From Gracilaria vermiculophylla (Eukaryota; Rhodophyta; Florideophyceae; Gracilariales; Gracilariaceae), in NCBI GenBank assembly GCA_019155205.2, contig JAHNZQ020000016.1, positions 1,249,749 through 1,312,591 of the forward strand: DNA of 62,843 bases, read 5' to 3'. Positions 20,778 to 31,453 of this stretch are shown here, piece by piece; position 1 is the first letter of the stretch; each line of letters starts with the position of its first letter. The notes beneath the pieces were generated by a model, which worked only from the letters and a program-made list of their open reading frames with translations, made no database searches and was not told where the DNA came from. The position numbers and the translations under genes are program-made.

Positions 20778-21774
20778 GAAGAAACGACAAAATATTTGTA
20801 CTTGAGAGTTGACAATTCTATTCTTGTAGTATTCGTTACCAATCTGTCGGTAGGAACGGTGTTCAACGTTTGTCCTGTTTAGCAGTTGGAGCCTTTCCAG
20901 ACATGCAAGTGAGGTCGAGAAAAGCTGATCAGATCATGCCATAAAATCCGCTTCGCGCTGGTTTCCGGATGCAAGAGCGATATCATCGAGGCAGCGCTTC
21001 TTCCAACAGTGACCAAGGTATATCATTGCCGCCTGCTAAGTACAACAGCGAGCACAACCCATTGACCAATACACGTGTGGTAGGGTGCAAAAACTACCAT
21101 TTCGCTGATGAAAATCATTTGCTTATCGAAGGAAGAGGACACCCACGCGCGAGGAGGCGTTTGAGAATGTTAACACAGAATTCTTCTGTCGAGGTTTGCG
21201 TTTTTGAAATACTAGGAAAGCTTTCAACGTCGGGATCGACAATTACACACTTCATTGCTTCAAATGCTTTGAGCAGAGCATCGCATATACCTTGATTTGA
21301 TTCATGAGCTCCCATGGCACATTGCCTAGCAAAGACAATCCAGCGCCGGTGCGTTTTCTCTTTGTATTGGATTAAAGAGACCAAAATTTCCGTAACAATA
21401 GTTCTGCTGTGAAAGTGATAAAATCTGACGTCTTGCCTGTGAGCGCGATTTCCTCAACTTGCCCAGTTCTACCTTCAAAGATCTGGGATGTGAGCCACAC
21501 GAAAGTTGGCATCAACTGCGTACCCACGGAACCAAATTTCGATAATTCAGTACTGCTTTTTTTTTAATTTCGAGAAAACAAGTACCTTACAAGATCGATT
21601 GACGGTACAGTTGTAATAAGATGGATAAATTATATTTCTAGATTTGCCGATTAGTTAGCATCCGTGATTCCAACACCTCCTCTTCTTCGTCGGCTCGAAC
21701 CGACTCTTGAAGGACTGCGTTTACTTCTGTCTCCTTTTTTTCTCTGCGATCACTGCAGAACTTGAAATCAGACC
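20778..21774. other. Divergent intergenic region
   Basis: Separates the starts of the aminopeptidase (minus) and RBX1 (plus). A minus-strand open frame at 21115-21384 has fairly ordinary composition but no recognised domain and was left out. Confidence 0.35.
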
Positions 21775-22209
21775 ATGGCACAAGCGGGCTCTTCCGCAAA
21801 CATGGAAATTGATACTCCATCGGGACCAGCACCCCGACCGGCTGACGAGAAACCGAGACCACGTTTCGAGATAAAAAAGTACAACGCCGTTGCATTGTGG
21901 GCCTGGGGTAAGTCATATTTGCAACTGAGTACCACGTAAAACAGCGTCAAGCTAACAGCTTGTTTCATTTCGTATTCTGCGATTTCAGATATGGTGGTTG
22001 ATAACTGTGCCATTTGTCGTAACCACATTATGGATGCCTGCATTGAATGTCAAGCTAAGCAAACGGCCCCCGGTGGAGAAGATTGTAATGTTGCATGGGG
22101 CGTTTGTAATCATGCGTTTCATTTTCACTGCATCTCGAGGTGGTTGAAGACTCGAGAAGTTTGCCCTCTAGACAATTCTGAATGGGACTTTCAGAAATAT
22201 GGTCGTTAG
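21775..22209 (+). CDS. RBX1: RING-box protein 1 (RBX1/ROC1), cullin-RING ligase subunit
   Basis: Exons 21775-21907 and 21989-22209 with an 81-bp GT-AG intron (phase 1) give 117 aa. The protein is nearly all RBX1: a short variable N-terminus, the cullin-binding strand [15 protein letters not shown], then a RING-H2 domain with [15 protein letters not shown], the insertion [16 protein letters not shown], and CPLDN, ending [12 protein letters not shown]1 recruits the E2 enzyme to cullins (SCF and related ligases) and also supports neddylation. The intron falls within the WAWD motif. Confidence 0.97.
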
Positions 22210-23219
22210 TGAAACGCCGTTCGTCGTACGAGAGTTCTCAACAAAGTGCATTACAAAGTTCTTGAAAGTATATGGTTTACTTACTATGGCACCTAGTGAA
22301 AAACTGAATTTGCTGCTGCCTTTGGTCACAAGACTCCGCTGTGTCTCTTTGTAAACGTATTCCCACAGTTTCAATTGCTTTCGTATCTAGGAAAAGAAAA
22401 TATCCTACCGATTGCTGTATTGCAATAGATGTTGTCCCCCTTTCCCTCCCGCCATCAGGTTTTTATCAGAGAAATAGTATGATCGAAAAATGCAGAAACC
22501 TGAACTCGTAGCACTCCAGCCCCGTTTCTGAGGAGTCTTGCAAGCCGAATTTTGTGTACAAATGGTATAGCGGTAATGCACTTCTACCAAAATGTATGAC
22601 GTTTGATATCATTGAAAGTTAATGATGGGGAAGAATGACTTCCAGCGTTCAAAGAACAGATGTAGACCGAAGAGTTTAAATCAGTAGTTGACTACACCTT
22701 TTGGGCTTTAGCAACATGGTCGTGCACATGCACATGTGAACGGCGATGTCACAATTCCACGACTCAAAAGGTTGAAACTTTGGCATCTGCTACGCGTTTC
22801 AGCGGACAGGATCTGCTTCCGCCTTTAAAAGCTGCAAATGATTTCGAGTTAGTCAAGTGAGCCGGATGGCTCACGGACAAGCAGATCTAGCTACAAGGTA
22901 GAGTAAACAGGGTAGCAATCGCTTCTTCGCCTCATGCTTTACCCTTCGCATGGGCCGGCCCTTTACCAAATACTGATTATGTTTATTCAAATTTCAAACC
23001 AATTGGAAGGCACCCTTTGGACCTCTCACATCAGCACGGGGTCCGTGTAGTGGTTCGTATCTTTCGCCCTTGGATCACCGCTTCGGCAATTCTTAGAGCG
23101 TCCGAACGTAAAGAATCGAAGGGATAACGTAGCTCGCTGCCAATAGAATTGCTGAAATCGCATTGAAATCATTCTCCATCCATCTCGACAAAAGCAAGTG
23201 AAGGCGTCGAGATTTTGGA
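22210..23219. other. Intergenic, nothing firm
   Basis: 1 kb between RBX1 and the HAUS5-like gene. A stretch near 22917 (atcgcttcttcgcctcatg) faintly recalls the 5' end of U2 snRNA but lacks the branch-site-recognition sequence expected next, so no RNA gene is called. Confidence 0.35.
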
Positions 23220-24692
23220 ATGACCATTCGCGAGGATTTGGTATCTTGGATAGAAACAGAGCTCCCTGAGATCAAAGTGCCCTGCGAAGAAACACTAAAC
23301 GCCCTTACCAAAGGCAAGCATGAAAAGGCTCTATGGGAAGAAGTTACGAAACGTGTCCGAAGGGAAAAACATGCGAGGAAAATTCGTTCATTTCTCAGCT
23401 TGACTGCTGAGAAGAAACTATACGAGCCGTCAAAGAAAGACCAAGAAGAACTAGACCGAGTTTTGGATGAAATCAAGCAAATTGAAAAAGAAACATTATT
23501 CTTAAGGGAGCAGCTGGAAGAGATTGATGACAGAGAAGAAGGGGATATCACTACCGCCGAAGTTGATGAGGCAGTGATGGATGGCGTTCTTCAAATCGTT
23601 ACTGATCAGGAGGAAGAGCTTACCCAGCTGTTAGGACTACTACAACGGTCGCCATGGGGAGACGGTGGAGATTCGAGTGATTCAGAAGGCGAAGGTGAAA
23701 CCGACGAAAAACAAAATGCCGTGGAACACGCTGTTCGAAAATGGTGCAAAAAGGGTGCAGCAGAATGGAACATAGCTGAAAGTGAACTTCAAATGGTTTT
23801 GAGCGAAAGTTGGGGGACTCGCGTGGGCTCAGCTCTTCTTTCATTATTACACGAGAGCGAAACATCTCTTGCCGATATTCCAAGTACGCAGGGAAGCAGC
23901 GTACGGTCCGGTAGTGAAGAGCTAGTGCGTGACGCGCAGCTGCGAGCATTTTCTCGTCTTCGGACCCTTGAGAGAGAAGTTAGAGCGGCTGAGGCACGTG
24001 CAAAGGCCATGAAACATGGCGTGGACACATCTAGAGTGCTATGGGCTCAGATTGAGGCGGAGCGAGCAGTTTTAGCCTTTGCATCGCGGCCGAGACAGAT
24101 GAACTCTGGTTCGGCGGCTGAACGACGAGCCAGGAGAGCAGTTCGTCGTGGAAAGGATGTGGTTAAAGAACTAGAGGACTGTGCGAAAGAACTTTGTATA
24201 GGGAGTTTAGCGGTACTCCAAAGCGCATCTAAAGATGTCGCGGACGTCACAAGAAGCAGTATGCGTCTGGAACGTGATCTACCGATAGCAGCGGACGCCG
24301 CAGAGAAAATGCTTAGTCATGTAGAGCATGAACTGAATCGCGGGGATAGCGAAAATGATCCGCGAAAAACCTTGGTCTCTGTTTCGGGATCAACAACAGA
24401 AGGCGTTGAATCACGGAGAATTCAAGAAGCTCGTCGTTTGGAACTACAGCGCCGGCATGATGAGAGCGTTCGCACAATGACTGGACTTATTACACGCAGT
24501 GAAATTCTGTGTGAACAGCGTTCGCGTGCTGTAGAGGAGCTGGAGAGAACCTGGATGCCCCGGTTGCGGGAGGGCGTGCAGCAAGTAGAACTGTGGCGAG
24601 AAGAAGAAATAGTGAAGGTAACGGAAATCTCGCAGGAGTGGAGCACTGCTCCTGCCAAAGAAGCCGCTCCATGGTTGCTGCGGAAGACGTGA
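23220..24692 (+). CDS. HAUS5: Augmin subunit HAUS5/AUG5-like coiled-coil protein
   Basis: An intronless gene of 490 aa. The N-terminal ~60 residues (LVSWIETELPEIKVP, then ALWEEVTKRVRREKHARKIR) resemble the N-terminus of animal HAUS5 and plant AUG5, where a short helical domain with LW-x-x-V-x-x-RV and a KIR motif precedes long coiled coils. The remainder is helical and charged, with an acidic Ser patch near residues 155-165 (GDSSDSEGEGETDE). Augmin binds spindle microtubules and recruits gamma-tubulin for branching nucleation. The match covers only the N-terminal segment and general coiled-coil pattern, and the protein is shorter than animal or plant homologues, so it could be another coiled-coil protein. 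Confidence 0.5.
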   Translation: MTIREDLVSWIETELPEIKVPCEETLNALTKGKHEKALWEEVTKRVRREKHARKIRSFLSLTAEKKLYEPSKKDQEELDRVLDEIKQIEKETLFLREQLEEIDDREEGDITTAEVDEAVMDGVLQIVTDQEEELTQLLGLLQRSPWGDGGDSSDSEGEGETDEKQNAVEHAVRKWCKKGAAEWNIAESELQMVLSESWGTRVGSALLSLLHESETSLADIPSTQGSSVRSGSEELVRDAQLRAFSRLRTLEREVRAAEARAKAMKHGVDTSRVLWAQIEAERAVLAFASRPRQMNSGSAAERRARRAVRRGKDVVKELEDCAKELCIGSLAVLQSASKDVADVTRSSMRLERDLPIAADAAEKMLSHVEHELNRGDSENDPRKTLVSVSGSTTEGVESRRIQEARRLELQRRHDESVRTMTGLITRSEILCEQRSRAVEELERTWMPRLREGVQQVELWREEEIVKVTEISQEWSTAPAKEAAPWLLRKT

Positions 24693-25227
24693 GCTTGACT
24701 GTGGGAGCACTGCCTTAGTATTGGGCGCGAGAAGAACTTTTTCAGAGCTCGCCTGTCAAGGCATGCCAAGTGTATTCGGGCGTGTCCGTTGGCGATGCTC
24801 CCCTGTAGGTGTTTGTCAGGGCTTCGCTGTTTTGCTTCGACGCCATATTCATGAATTTAATGTAAGATCTGCGAGGCACCCGAAAACGAAATCGATGTGC
24901 GTTTCTGTTTCTACGATAAATTCGACGCGCCTCTAGTTAGTCTTAAGCCTTACATCTGCGAGCCCAGCTAGCCTTCGCTGCCAAGATCATATGCTTTATT
25001 CTATCAGTGAAAGCGAGTATATACGTTGAACACTGACGTTCAAAGGAACTCATCAGCGTCCACTGTGACATAGGCTGCAGATCGCCAGTAGCCGAATTCC
25101 TTTGCTGTACCAGTGTTCCTGTTGGTCGTCTGAGGCGTCAACTCCCTACCCTCTCTCTACCTTTTCCACTACTCACATTCCGTTGACTAGATATCAATAT
25201 ATCCTGATCACAATATCGTTCACCATC
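24693..25227. other. Intergenic, upstream of carrier gene
   Basis: 535 bp; no gene. A pyrimidine-rich stretch (ccctctctctaccttttcc) sits about 70 bp before the carrier ATG and may be part of its promoter or leader. Confidence 0.4.
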
Positions 25228-26274
25228 ATGTCTTCCTCATCCACCGATCAGCAACGCCCTCCATTGTCGGAGGTCTTCAAGAAGGCTGGAAAACGAGCGT
25301 TAGGCGGTGGTATTCCAGGGGCTGCTGCTATGGCTGCACAAGTCGTCACGCTCATGCCGCTGCGCTCCACTATGAACTATCAGTACCGTTACGGAAACTC
25401 AACCACCAGCGCTGCCATTCGCACGTTGTACGCCGATGGTGGTGTCCGACGATTCTATAGAGGGGTAATGCCGGCATTGTTTCAGGGGCCTTTGTCTCGC
25501 TTCGGAGATACTGCTGCCAACTCCGGTATGCTTACCCTTCTGGACTCGTTCGACAACACGAAGAACTTGCCCGTTGGCGTGAAGACCGTTGCGGCATCGG
25601 GTACGGCCGCTGCCTGGCGTATCTTTCTTATGCGTGAGTTTGTCATCTGCCTTTTTTCTCTGCGCTCCCACACACATCACTGACTTTTTCTTTGTCAATG
25701 CTAAGCTATTGATGCCATGAAGACTACCCTGCAGGTTGAAGGAGCAAAGGGATTGACCGTCCTCAGGGGCAGAATAAGTCAAGGAGGTCCATTTGTTCTT
25801 TACCATGGTGCCCTCGCAACATACTCAGCAACCTTAGTTGGACAGTAAGTAACCCATTCAATTAAGGCTCTCTCGAAAGAGCATTGTATTTTTCAAGCTT
25901 CTAACCCTTCAAGGATTTGAAAATCAAGTTTTCCGTGGTTCTTTACGTTTAATACACTTCAAGAATATATTCCGAAGCCCGATTCCGATAAAACCTTTCA
26001 GAAGTTTGGTCGCAATGCATTCATCGGATTTACATCTTCCGTGGTTTCTGATTGCTCAAGCAACAGCCTGCGTGTCGTCAAGACAACCAAACAAACGCAT
26101 CAAACCCCAATTACATATCCTCAAGCCGTTAGGATGATCTTGGATGCTGACGGAATCGCAGGTTTATTCGGTCGCGGCCTGCGAACTCGAATCATTGCCA
26201 ATGGTTTTCAAGGACTTACTTTCTCTGTCATATGGAAAGCTCTGGAGGAGAAATGGAACAAAGCATACAACTAA
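25228..26274 (+). CDS. Mitochondrial carrier family (SLC25-like) transporter
   Basis: Three exons, 25228-25633, 25706-25844 and 25929-26274 (introns 72 and 84 bp; phases 1 and 2), give 296 aa. The triplicated ~100-residue carrier repeat is visible. Repeat 2 has the standard signature PIDAMKT, rebuilt exactly across intron 1. Repeat 1 reads PLRSTMN and repeat 3 SLRVVKTTKQ: both lack the acidic residue of P-x-[D/E]-x-x-[K/R], and repeat 3 also lacks the Pro. Downstream elements such as RFYRGVMPALFQGPLSRFGD and GLFGRGLRTRIIANGFQGL match the G-x-x-G-x-x-P/R elements after each signature. Carriers move metabolites across the inner mitochondrial (or plastid/peroxisomal) membrane; the substrate cannot be told from the sequence. 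The stop codon is 6 bp from that of the convergent UDG gene. Confidence 0.85.
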
Positions 26275-26280
26275 ACATTC

Positions 26281-27315
26281 CTACGTTGTTCGCTTTAATG
26301 GGTTTAGTGTATCATGTGGTACCACTTGCATATATTTACGTCGAATTTCCTCTATATCTGTGACCATATCATGCTTCCGTATTGGGTTACGTAGCAAGTA
26401 TGCTGGATGAAAAACAGGCATCACCCAAGGTTCTGTTCCTCCTCCGTACCATTTCCCCCTGACTTTTGTGATACGTACTCGCCCTAGCATTGCTTGTGCT
26501 GCAACAACTCCGGCAAGCACAATGACTGCTGGTTGGATCTGACGTATTTCCTCCAAAAGGTAGGGTTTGTAGTACTGAATTTCAGTCGGGGTTGGTGTCC
26601 GGTTCTTCTCAGGTCTTCTCTTCACTACGTTTGTCACGTAAATTTGATTCTCAGTATCGAATCCTCCGTATTCAAATATCTTGTCCAACAATTCTCCCGC
26701 TCGACCTACAAACGGCTTTCCTAACTTATCCTCCATTTCTCCTGGTGCCTCTCCAATAATCATTAGCTTGGCAGCCTTGGAACCACGATATGTCACAATT
26801 CGTCCACCCTCGCTTTCCAATGGGTCACTCTCGAGCTGCCAAAGAGCGCCCATTAGGTCTTCATGAGAAGCAAAAAGCATCTCACCATCAGCATCGATCC
26901 CTTTCACATTTACATTTCCTATCTCTCCCTTGATCTCCGCGTCTCCAACAGTCATGGACTTAATCTGCTGCGTTTCCTCAACTTTCTTGCTATGTCCGGT
27001 CTTATTCTCCCCTTGTTCGTCCATTCTTGCTTTTACATTTTCTTTGGGCTCAGAGACGGCACTCTTGAACTTACTTTCCTTTGATGATTGGTCGCTTATG
27101 CTGCGAGACCGTGCTACCCGATACTTGTGAAACGGAGACGGTTCGAACACTGAGGTTTTAGCAGTCTCGCTGAAATGTGAACACATCAACCAAGGGTCAA
27201 GTTTGGGTTTGCATGAGATTCCATTCCTTCTAAATGTAAATCTTGATCTTGCTAACGCCGGAATCTGCGTCGCTGACACAAATGCTAATCCAGATGATGA
27301 TTTCAAAGAAATCAT
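26281..27315 (-). CDS. Uracil-DNA glycosylase, family-4-like, lacking Fe-S cysteines
   Basis: An intronless gene of 344 aa from an ATG at 27315. Residues ~150-344 form a UDG-superfamily domain. Motif A is GEAPGEMEDKLGKPFVGRAG at residues 188-207 and motif B is MPVFHPAYLL with H303, the arrangement of family 4 (thermophile/bacterial) enzymes that remove uracil from DNA. Family 4 enzymes carry four Cys holding a 4Fe-4S cluster; here the third and fourth positions read VVKRRP (R233) and EIQYYKP (Y249), and the N-terminal CxxC is absent (the sequence before motif A has no Cys). The first ~150 residues are Ser/Lys-rich with an Arg-rich start, fitting an organelle leader plus a linker. The gene is convergent with the carrier gene. 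Confidence 0.85.
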   Translation of the reverse strand: MISLKSSSGLAFVSATQIPALARSRFTFRRNGISCKPKLDPWLMCSHFSETAKTSVFEPSPFHKYRVARSRSISDQSSKESKFKSAVSEPKENVKARMDEQGENKTGHSKKVEETQQIKSMTVGDAEIKGEIGNVNVKGIDADGEMLFASHEDLMGALWQLESDPLESEGGRIVTYRGSKAAKLMIIGEAPGEMEDKLGKPFVGRAGELLDKIFEYGGFDTENQIYVTNVVKRRPEKNRTPTPTEIQYYKPYLLEEIRQIQPAVIVLAGVVAAQAMLGRVRITKVRGKWYGGGTEPWVMPVFHPAYLLRNPIRKHDMVTDIEEIRRKYMQVVPHDTLNPLKRTT

Positions 27316-28068
27316 AATGACATCAGCGGGTTTACGTCTACCGGGCTCTCTATCTGTCCAGTCGCCTGGGTTTGACGTTACGGGTAAGACGAGAAGCGCT
27401 GTCTAAAAGAATCATTCAGACACAGAATTTTAGTTGTTGATGGAGACAGTGGATCAGCAGTTTTTTAAATTCGCCAGCGTGACCCAAGGGCACATTTCTA
27501 ATCCTCGAGATGTGAAAGAATGGCAAAGTTTGGTGATTAATAATAACCTTTATTATTGCTCAGCGATAACGAAGCTGAATCAGCTTCGAATGCATACAGG
27601 GCAACTGAGTTGCTTCGATTTCCCTCTGCGCTTGATCATGGGTTGATTCGGTTCTGATTATCGTGCCGGTCACGTGTGCGGTGGTAACATTTATGGTCTC
27701 GCCCGACTGGACTAAAGGGAAATCCAGCTGTCCTCGAGGTAAGGGTTACTTGTGGCTAGGAGGTTCATAGTCAGGGTCACATCTATCGGCATAACCGTCG
27801 ACTTATTGTCTGTCTTTAAAGTGAAAGAGGTACGTTAGTTTTCAGTGATACAAACAACTCAACTTCTGGGGCGAGATGCATTGCTCAAAGCCCGCAGCTG
27901 CAGGGATTCGAAACCAGTAGTTATAGAGATAAGATGTATGCCGTCAAAGCCGGTCTGCTTCTCTTTTTTAGCGTCCTATACTGCTGAGCGGTCCTAGCCC
28001 TGCAGTTCTCTTCCTAATTGGTTTGAAAGCATTGATTGAAAACCCGCGGTGTGCTCTTGGAACACTGG
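27316..28068. other. Intergenic, nothing recognised
   Basis: 750 bp between the UDG start and the 3' end of the PP2C gene (both minus). It should contain the UDG promoter. No RNA gene or domain found. Confidence 0.4.
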
Positions 28069-29361
28069 TCACTTCCATACGTTACATCGTTTTGAAATGG
28101 GAGTTGGTCTGGGTGAGAATGACTCCCATATTTCAGCTTCTGGAGACAAGTTTCTTGGAGTGGTTAGAGACAAACCCGAAAATGATGTCATGGCTGATGT
28201 GAGGGCATCCGAACAAGATAAAGGAGTGGAGATAGAGTCAATAGACACTTTTGAAAGCCTTTGTTCGTATTTCTTCAAGTTCACAATCATAGCACTCACA
28301 TCATCACGAACCCCTCTGTCTTGGGCTGAATCCAATATTCTTTGAACTGCAACCCTTTCATCTTTTTCCATATGTTTCCTTGTGATTTCTGCGACGTCTT
28401 CGTCCCGTAGAACGTCCCATACTCCATCACTGGCGATAACCACTGCATCTAAACCACTCAGCTCAGCTTCTTTTATCTCAGGCTCGGCGACAACAAGAGA
28501 CCGTTGCTCTATGTCTCCAATCGATCTAGTCAACGAGAGAACTCCGTTTATTCTTCCCTTTAAAAAAAATCCTCCTTCTTTTAGACACCTACTCTGTTCA
28601 GCAGGATTCGATTCCCGATGGTCTTCAGATAAGCGCTTGACATCCCTCTTCCCAACAGCAATAACACGAGAGTCTCCGACGTAAGCGATGGTCATTTTAT
28701 CTCCAGTTAGAGCCACCACTGTCGCAGTTGTTCCACAAAGACCACCCAGTTCCTTAAATTTAACGGGGATATCTGTTCGAGGTATTGAATGATCAGACAT
28801 TGAGGACGTCTTTCTTGACATTCTCGCCATGGACCCAGAAGCGACGCGGTACAGCTGAAAAAGAGCGTCGTCCATCTGGAGAAATGCACTTCGCATTGAA
28901 GCTTTTATGTCCCCGCTTTTTCGATATGCACCTAGGATATAACCGAATAACCTCTCGCTTGACAGGTCCGCAGCTTCAACACCACCGTGTCCATCAAAAA
29001 TACCAAACAGTGATACGAGCGGTCTGAGCCCTCTCTGTGCGAGGTCCTTCGCAGCAAATCTGTCTTCGAGGCAGTGATGACGCTTTCCTTTTCTTGCGAG
29101 AGCAGCATATACCTCTCCACTCGCGCGTATCTCAGGTGGAGAGAGATTCTTTGAGGGAACAGCGACAGGAGAGGCTTTTGAAAGCTTAAGTTTCGGTGGG
29201 CGAGGAGTACGCCTTCTTGGAGAACTTGAGGTAGCAACCTTTAATTCCGTGTAATTATGTTGAGCATATGGTTCGACTCTTTCTGGTTCACCTTTGGGCG
29301 AGCGTGAGTCTTGAAAAGACTGGCACTTCTGGACATCAGTCGATACGGATGTATTACTCAT
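28069..29361 (-). CDS. PP2C-type protein serine/threonine phosphatase
   Basis: An intronless gene of 430 aa. The PPM/PP2C domain runs from about residue 80 to 365: EDRFAAKD, FGIFDGHGG (metal-binding Asp and Gly), GTTATVVAL, YVGDSRVIAV, LSLTRSIGD, ASDGVWDVL and the final RDDVSAMIVNL, covering the classical motifs and their metal-binding Asp residues. The N-terminal 75 residues are Ser/Pro/Arg-rich and likely disordered; a Ser-rich tail of ~60 residues follows the domain. An insertion of Ser/Arg/Met residues lies between the FDGHGG and GTTATV blocks. These Mg/Mn-dependent enzymes reverse protein phosphorylation; the specific pathway is not evident. Confidence 0.93.
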   Translation of the reverse strand: MSNTSVSTDVQKCQSFQDSRSPKGEPERVEPYAQHNYTELKVATSSSPRRRTPRPPKLKLSKASPVAVPSKNLSPPEIRASGEVYAALARKGKRHHCLEDRFAAKDLAQRGLRPLVSLFGIFDGHGGVEAADLSSERLFGYILGAYRKSGDIKASMRSAFLQMDDALFQLYRVASGSMARMSRKTSSMSDHSIPRTDIPVKFKELGGLCGTTATVVALTGDKMTIAYVGDSRVIAVGKRDVKRLSEDHRESNPAEQSRCLKEGGFFLKGRINGVLSLTRSIGDIEQRSLVVAEPEIKEAELSGLDAVVIASDGVWDVLRDEDVAEITRKHMEKDERVAVQRILDSAQDRGVRDDVSAMIVNLKKYEQRLSKVSIDSISTPLSCSDALTSAMTSFSGLSLTTPRNLSPEAEIWESFSPRPTPISKRCNVWK

Positions 29362-31453
29362 GTCGGTGTTTCGGATGATTCAAAGCCAGAAAGTGTGTAA
29401 ATGGCTGTGCAGAAATTGACTTCTTCGTCGGTTTATACACATGCAGCTGAAATAAGTCCAATGGGCTTCCGCTGGTACTGATGTCTTCTGATAGCTGTCA
29501 CCTCAGAAATGATTATCAAAACCAGCTGTCGCCTAACTGACCTGCAGCATGGGAATTTTCAGGTCTGTGGAAGAGTGTGTTGAGACGCTTTGTAATTAGA
29601 ATTGCATGAGATCGCCACTGGCATCTTCGTCACACTCAGTGCTGGATGCCTGAATTTAACGAAGACAGATTCAGAATTGCTCTTCTGATCTTGCTGGGTG
29701 GCATGTTCCGCTCAACCCGCATAAATGGACTGCTGTGGTACTGGTGTGACTTTGCGGTACTTCCGAGGTTTCTGTAGCCTATTTCTGATGTCTGATGTGA
29801 AATTCAGGTATTCGAGATGTCTGCTACCCGCAACCAGATTCAAGAGAGAATAGATGTATCAAACGGTTTGACAAATCCTCTCGGGACCAGTGATTAATAC
29901 ATTTTGTTTGACTTTGGGTGTTCACGCGGAGGACTTCCTTCTTCGGGAGTAAAACCAACAACGATAACCGAAAAAAGGCACATCGGCTGTACACCTGTAA
30001 AGCGCCACGAAACAACACTCTTTGTAAAATATGTTAAAAGGTTACTATCAAACATCTCGCGACCAGTCCTCCTGAAGACCGCTCCTGAATGTCCATGTTG
30101 ATTGCCTTACTCAGGTCTTTCTCATGTTGAAGAAAACTTCAGCACATACATACATTGCGTACAAGTATATACCGTTTCAATGAATGACTGCGGACTCATC
30201 TATGGTTTTCGCACACGTCAAATACTTACTGGTAATACTAAGTAAACATTGCAAAAAAAGGTGTCATCTGAGCCTGATCATGTACAGGGGAAGATTCACG
30301 ATGTAAAAGGGTACCGGATGAACACAAAAAAATCGCGACAAATCCCAGAGTCATCTAGACCGTAGCATGTCCAACAAACTCTTCGCTGAAAACTTGATCT
30401 CGGGCGGATGATTAATTGCTCTATTAAGAACAATGCCCCGATGATCATCATAATGTAAGGATTCAGTCTTTTTACAGCCTTTGTACCATAACGGTCATCT
30501 CTCTTGGTCGAAATAAGCTTATGTACTTAAGATGGGCGCTGTGTGAATAATGAGGGCTTCTAAATGAAAACTTCAAAGACAGACCTGTGCTACAAGCCTC
30601 GATCAAAGAGCATGACGTTCCGTGTACAGAAAGCAACACTATTCATCGACCATCAACGCATATATACAGCTGCTGTCCTTTTCCACAGGATACATTAACC
30701 CCAGTAGCACAACATGCCTAGTAATTGATATTTGGTGACAAAAAGGAACGCAAAGTGATTCGAATTAGTTGGTTACATACATTGTTCATACCAACCCTCA
30801 GTTTGCAAGAAGCAATACAGCATGAAGTTCCGTCCAAGGAGATGAACTGTGATCGGTTTGAGGTTTTCGGTCAAAATTCTACGTAGTGTTTAACCATGGA
30901 GGGATTCGATTTCTCAGGGATGATGTTCAGTTGCCCGATTATGACATCAACATCCATGCTGCTCCGCTAGCCAGCCATACGTGGTTAGGACGGTACTTGT
31001 ACATCAGTTTGACAGCGCTCAGGATTTCCCTGGAACTGCTGACCTTTTTCGTTGCGCCATACGTTGATACACCCCCTGCATTGCTTAACAGCAGCTTCGG
31101 TGACTCCAGAGCAATCGCTTCTTAGTGAAGTATGGAAGTTGATGATGATGCCTGTGCAAAGCCATTTTTTGGTTTTCTGCTTAATTTTACGAAACCAGAT
31201 CTTCACGTGAAGCTGAGCACAGTCCTGAATGCAGTTGCAGAACAGCCCATCAACGAAGGCTAATTCTAGCTGGCATCTACCCCTCATAGCTCCTTTTTGA
31301 TGCCTTCGTATAATTGCTGAGATTGAACCAGTACCGCCAGTTTCAACGGTAGCAGCATATTAAGCAGATCGTGAAAGCTCTTCATTCAGTTTGAGGGTTC
31401 TGCGAGAAAACTCTGATCTGTGAAACATCTTTGCAAACCATCCACACACTGCA
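29362..31453. other. 2.1-kb gene-poor region
   Basis: It contains the PP2C promoter (left) and TRAX promoter (right), but no supported gene. Frames such as 30886-31125 (plus) and 30985-31287 (minus) overlap each other and lack domains. No tRNA or snRNA was seen. Confidence 0.35.

Noticed and set aside
21115..21384. Minus-strand 89-codon ORF with ordinary amino-acid composition
   Set aside because: No domain, no splice partner found, and it sits in a divergent promoter region.
22900..23095. U2 snRNA- or SRP-like RNA gene
   Set aside because: Only a ~15-base resemblance to the U2 5' end; the branch-site-recognition GTAGTA and Sm site were not found in order, and no SRP S-domain core was seen.
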